A DNA stretch of 64,000 bases, taken from assembly GCA_016858145.1 (NCBI GenBank), contig JAEHOE010000045.1, positions 434,001 through 498,000 on the forward strand, in the 5' to 3' direction. A program made the translations under genes and the position numbers. This document shows, one piece after another, positions 60,201 through 64,000 of the stretch (position 1 is the first letter of the stretch; each line of letters starts with the position of its first letter). Below the pieces are notes generated by a model. That model was not told the DNA's origin. It did no database searches and worked only from the letters and a program-made list of their open reading frames with translations. This DNA comes from Edaphochlamys debaryana (Eukaryota > Chlorophyta > Chlorophyceae > Chlamydomonadales).

Positions 60201-61163
60201 TCTTCACAGCCCGGGTCGCGGGGCGCGACTCCGCCTCCAGACGGACGGCGCAGCCCCAATCCCCTGCAGCACGTGCTGTCTCTCGGGCCGCTCGGGACCG
60301 CCCCAGCGCCCTCCTTTCCCCCACCCGCACCCTCGCTCGAGCCCGTCACGGGGCCGGTCACAACGGGCGGCGTGGATGCATCCGGGAAGCCCCTCGTCAA
60401 CGTGCTCGCGGCCGCCATCGCCAAGGCCGCGGCGCAGCAGGGCGTGGGCGTGGGCCCCTCCGGCAGCGAAGGCGGGACCATGAGCGCCGCCGACGCCGCG
60501 GCGCGCCTCAGCGCCGCCAAGCACCAGCTGCAGAACAACCCCCAGCTGCAGGAGATGCTGCGGGAGGCCAAGATGCGCATGCGCATGGCCTCGCAGCAGG
60601 TGGGGATGGCCGGGCGGCCGCCGCTGCCGCTGGCGCCCGGGCTGCCCCCGCTGCCCATCCGGCCGCCGGCCCTCTCGCCACCTCCCGAGCCGGGGGCAGG
60701 CATGCTGATGTCCGCAGCGCCTGCGCGGCCGGCGTCCGCGGGGCCGTCCCCAGGGGGGCCCTCTCCAGGCGGCCCGTCCCCCGGCGCCGGCCCCACCTCG
60801 CCGCCTCTGGGCAGCGCGCTGGGGGCGCTGCTCCAGTCCGGAGCGCTGAGCGCCAGCACGGGTGGTGACGGGCGGCCCGCGGTGCTGACCATTGCGCCCG
60901 AGCAGCTGCTGGCCATTGCGCGGGTGGTGCAGCAGACGCTTCGCAGCGGCCAGCAGCAGCAGCCGCAGATGCAGGCGCAGGTGGCGGCGCTGCAGGCCTT
61001 CATCAACAAGCAGCTGGCGGATGCGGCGCCCGGCTCGCAGCAGCACGCGCTGCTCATGCAGCTGCAGCAGATGCTGCTGGGGCAAGGGGATGCCGCGGAG
61101 GGCGGCGGCGCGACGGCGGGGGGCGTCGACGAGCCGGTGGCGAAGCGGCAGCGGCAGGAATAG
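57245..61163 (+). CDS. BACK-domain protein with long Gln/Pro/Ala-rich tail; N-terminus uncertain
   Basis: Certain exons are 57963(or earlier)-58051, 58196-58555, 58786-59016, 59200-59337 and 59496-61163. From an internal ATG at 57974 they give 824 residues. The frame is also open from ATG 57245 to 58051, adding MEGEACGQGPQHGAGQ and an acidic segment (SDPDDDEPTPVQGVEEAGPS); part of 57550-57962 looks intronic, but I could not choose the splice sites. The core fits a BACK domain: LRRTLTASNCFSALLLGRRV, CGELEEAATLTCLANFNRAV, then SHELDVWQAVAEWVQADLEP and VSQHPLLSEP. I see no BTB domain. The tail has Ala runs, poly-Gln (SQRQQQQPLL), PSPGG repeats, a helix (LQEMLREAKMRMRMASQQVG) and ends VAKRQRQE. 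One intron has a GC donor (after NSNLQ). A regulatory or adaptor role is inferred. TGTAA is at 61523-61527, 360 bases after the stop. Confidence 0.75.
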
Positions 61164-62256
61164 CCTCAAAGCCTCAAAGACTTCTGCTGCTTCTATGGAG
61201 ACTGGGGAACAGGGCACCGGGAAGGGAGGGGGGGACTCCGGCGTCGAGTACCAATGGGGCGTACATGCGCGCAGGGATTTGGCCGCTGATAGGCCGCAAG
61301 TACTGAGCTCGAGGTAGCCGTTCGGCTGCCACCGGCCATGGCCACTGACTTCTGACAAGACGGACTTGAACGCGTGAATGGGATGGGATGACCGTGTGAC
61401 ATTTGTGAATGGAGGATCAGGTGCAGTCGTCTTGTGTGACCCTTTGCATGACGGGAAGGAGCAGCCATTACAGCTTATTGCGTCTGTGCGCGGCATACTG
61501 GTATTGGTCCGAGTACGCTTCCTGTAACGCTCCTATGCCTCGTACTCACCTACCCGCCCATGCCCCTGAGGTGCTTACGTCGGTTTGTTGGCGTGCCCTC
61601 GGCTGCTTTCCGGAAGCGACGCCGCCAGCCGAGCGCCAAAAATCAGAAGAAACCGTAATCGCGACTAGTAATGAGACCCAGCGCCATGCGGCACCTAGGC
61701 CCTATGTTGAGCCCCCGCAGCAGGTAGCCTCCCTGCGTCCGCACCATGCGTCGGCCACACACCCTCCACTGGTGCCTGTGCCCCTCCGCAGCGTACACCA
61801 GGGTGCAGGCGGTCTTGCCCTGCTCAGCCCAGCCTCGAGAAGCAGACAAACTAGGGGCTAAAGCAAAGAGGCACTCGACGCGCCAACGAGCATAAACTGC
61901 TAACAGTATCTTGTTTCTCTTCCCATGTGCGTCATATGCCACGCCGCCATCGCCAGCGCTCACACCGGAGGCACCTCGCCTGCATCCAGGTCCCCAGGTC
62001 CCTCCCGCAAGCTCCCTCAAGATTACGAAGGGCCAAGGCAAGCGTCATGCAGCGCACGACTGGCTACCGTACTAACTTCCTTCCTTCCTAAACCCCCGCA
62101 CACACATCCCTCGAGCCCCGGCATTCGGCTTGCTTACGGTTTCCGCGTTACCTCACACATCCCTCGAGCCCCATTTGCCCGCATCGCACGCTGCTGCTGC
62201 ACGCGACAGAGCGGCCCTCCGCTACCCACCAGGGCAGCCACCTCCCTGTCCGCCCC
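61164..62256. other. Convergent 3' flanks of the BACK-domain and membrane-protein genes
   Basis: TGTAA on the plus strand at 61523-61527 and on the minus strand (TTACA at 61468-61472, about 785 bases after the membrane-protein stop). Their positions suggest the two 3' UTRs could overlap by roughly 55 bases. No gene is recognised. Confidence 0.45.
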
Positions 62257-64000
62257 TCAACGCGCGATGGGGTTGGCCTCCAGACAGTACGGCGTTCCCG
62301 CGCACAGCCCCTTGACGGCCACGGCCACGGCCGCGCACGCGCCCACGCCCAGCATGGCGCCCAGCTGCACCTTGCGCGGCTTGATGTGCGCGGCGGCCGG
62401 CCACAGGTAGCCCACCGAGGCCAGCAGCAGCCCCGCGGACGCGAAGGCGCGCAGGCGGTCCGCCATGTGCGGCGTGTCGAAGGCGATCTGGTTGGACGGC
62501 ACCACCCCCGCGGGCAGCGGCATGAGCAGCACCGACACCGCCGTCACGCTCACGCACGCAAACAGCAGCGCCACGCCCGCGGGCAGCTTCCAGCCGGGCG
62601 TGCCGGACACGGCGCGGGCGATGCCCACGCAGGCCAGGCCCAGCGTCAGGCCTGGGGGGGGGACGAGGGCATTGCACAGGAGTGAGGTGAGGGATGGACA
62701 AGGGCGAGGCTGCTGCTCCGGCAGCATATGGATAACACGCGCCCCAACAGCATTGACGTCGAGGCACTCCAGGGGCTGTGGATTGTGCTCCGCATGCAGG
62801 CCTCCGCCCCAACCTTGCACCCCTCCACTTCACACATCACAACTCAGCGCACCGTGCAGCACCAGCGGCGGCAGCAGGGTGGACGTGTCCCCCAGGTGCC
62901 GCAGCAGCGCCCCCGCCAGCTCGTACGCCGAGGGCAGGCCGTACAGCAGCAGCATGGCGCCCATCAGCAGCGCAGCGCGCACGACCTCGCGCGGCCGCTC
63001 CGAGGGGGGCAGCAGGTCCAGGCCCAGGTGCCGCATGTCCAGCTGGCAAGGAGGCAGGGGAGCGGCGACACGGCAGCAAGGGTGAGAACCACGGAACAGC
63101 ACGGGCGACACGTAGGATGGCCCAAGCCTTGCTTACAACTTGCAGCGCGTAGCTGTTTGCACGACTGCACACAGTGCGCCGGCGCAGTTGACCGCCCGTG
63201 TACACCGTCCTCACCTTCTCCTCATCGCAGGCCTTGCAGCACTTGCCGTGCCCGTGCAGGTTGGAACCCTTGGCGCAAGTGTGGTGGTGGCCGGTCACGG
63301 AGCCGCCGGGCGACCCGGCGCCCGAGCCCACGGCCGTGCCCGCGCCCGAGCCCCCGTAGCCGTTGCGCCGCTCCAGCTGACCGCCCGGCCGCCCAGCCAC
63401 GGCCGTGGCATGCACGGCACCGTCGGCACCGCCCGCGAAGCCACCGTTGTATGGGTTGTTGCGATGTGGGTCGGCCAGGTCGAGCGAGAGGTTGAGCTTG
63501 CTGCCGGAGGGCGGGCCCCAGCCGTTGGCCTGCGGCACGGCGCCCGCTTCCTGCCCGTTGCCGTGCCCCCGGTGGTGCAGGTGCGGGTCGGCGTGCTGGC
63601 CCGCCTCCGCCTCCACCAGCTCCCCGTCGCCGCCCGAGTCCTTGCGCTGCCCCAGGCCCTCCGCCACGCTGCTGGCGAACGAGTTGAGCCAGCGCCACAG
63701 CACCACGCACGCGACCGCGCCGGCCGCCGCCCAGCCCACGGCGGTGTGCTTGTGCATGGTGTGGTGGTTGACGCTGGCAATGAGGCCCGCCGCACCCACC
63801 CAGGCGCCCACGCCCGCGGTCAGGCCCATGGGCAGCGGCAGCGCGGGCAGCAGCATGCCGGCGCCCGCAGCCGCTGCGAAGGGCGCCAGGAAGGCGGGGG
63901 CCAGGATGAGGAGGTCGGGGATGAGCACGGTCAGGTCCGCCAGGATGGGCGAGGCCACGGTGCCGTCCGCGCGCTCCAACTTCGCGATGAGCATGGAGAT
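62257..64000 (-). CDS. Polytopic membrane protein with His/Cys-rich loop, C-terminal part (5' end beyond the window)
   Basis: Exons are 63215 to at least 64000, 62853-63042 and 62257-62651 (stop TGA at 62257), joined in phase. An in-frame ATG at 63994 (MLIAKLERADGT) could be the start, but the frame stays open to the edge, so I treat it as partial. At least 445 residues. Hydrophobic segments: LTVLIPDLLILAPAFLAPFA, ALPLPMGLTAGVGAWVGAAG, WAAAGAVACVVLW, then a long hydrophilic loop, then about five more (for example AALLMGAMLLLYGLPSAYEL, GVALLFACVSVTAVSVLLMP, LGAMLGVGACAAVAVAVKGL). The loop is Gly/Asn/His-rich and ends GHHHTCAKGSNLHGHGKCCK-ACDEEK, which resembles a metal-binding cluster. No family is recognised; transport or metal handling would be a guess. 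Confidence 0.75.

Noticed and set aside
61643..62041. Minus-strand frame of 132 residues between the last two genes
   Set aside because: No domain, no splice partner, and it lies in the expected 3' flank of both neighbours.
1..64000. tRNA, rRNA, CRISPR arrays, bacterial operons or intact transposase genes
   Set aside because: No such signatures were seen on either strand; the repeats present are tandem gene units, short dispersed blocks and low-complexity tracts.

Overview
The window is nuclear DNA of a green alga, most likely a trebouxiophyte of the Chlorella type. It is very GC-rich, genes have many short GT-AG introns (GTGAG donors, GCAG acceptors), stop codons are followed 200-1000 bases later by TGTAA (the chlorophyte polyadenylation signal), proteins are rich in Ala, Gly and Pro, and there is a plant-type starch synthase III. 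All gene models were built by hand from splice consensus, reading phase and protein family patterns, and each model given as complete closes in frame. I tally about 96 introns, of which six are GC-AG.

Layout. (1) 1-16430: a tandem array with a 6.85 kb period. Each unit carries a minus-strand gene for a secreted Pro-rich, Cys-rich protein (about 688 residues when all exons are considered). The window holds the 5' end of copy A, a nearly whole copy B, a short internally deleted unit (copy C) and copy D, which lacks its 5' exons. Copies B, C and D carry single-base frame breaks, and 7515-9810 looks like unpolished sequence. (2) 17042-24343: a divergent pair, the deubiquitinase UCHL5/UCH37 (minus) and a BAR-like, His-rich protein (plus). 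(3) 24803-27148: a SAP-BTB-BACK protein (plus), convergent with (4) 28150-34726: mitochondrial Lon protease (minus). (5) 35110-36486: an acidic Ala/Glu-rich coiled-coil protein (plus, 5' end uncertain). (6) 37407-40010: a 669-residue F-box/LRR-like protein (plus), convergent with (7) 41480-44817: a septin-like GTPase with a degenerate G4 motif and a C-terminal membrane anchor (minus). (8) 47002-56818: starch synthase III, 23 coding exons, 1234 residues (minus), divergent from (9) 57245-61163: a BACK-domain protein with a long Gln/Pro/Ala-rich tail (plus). (10) 62257-64000: the C-terminal part of a polytopic membrane protein (minus), cut by the window end.

These are housekeeping genes of separate pathways (ubiquitin recycling, mitochondrial proteolysis, starch synthesis, cytoskeleton or division) with no sign of operon-like linkage. 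Several pairs share short divergent promoters or have convergent, possibly overlapping, 3' ends. I found no rRNA, tRNA, CRISPR array or intact transposon. The most unusual features are the tandem secreted-protein array with its suspicious central patch, the tail-anchored septin-like protein, and the two BACK-domain architectures.
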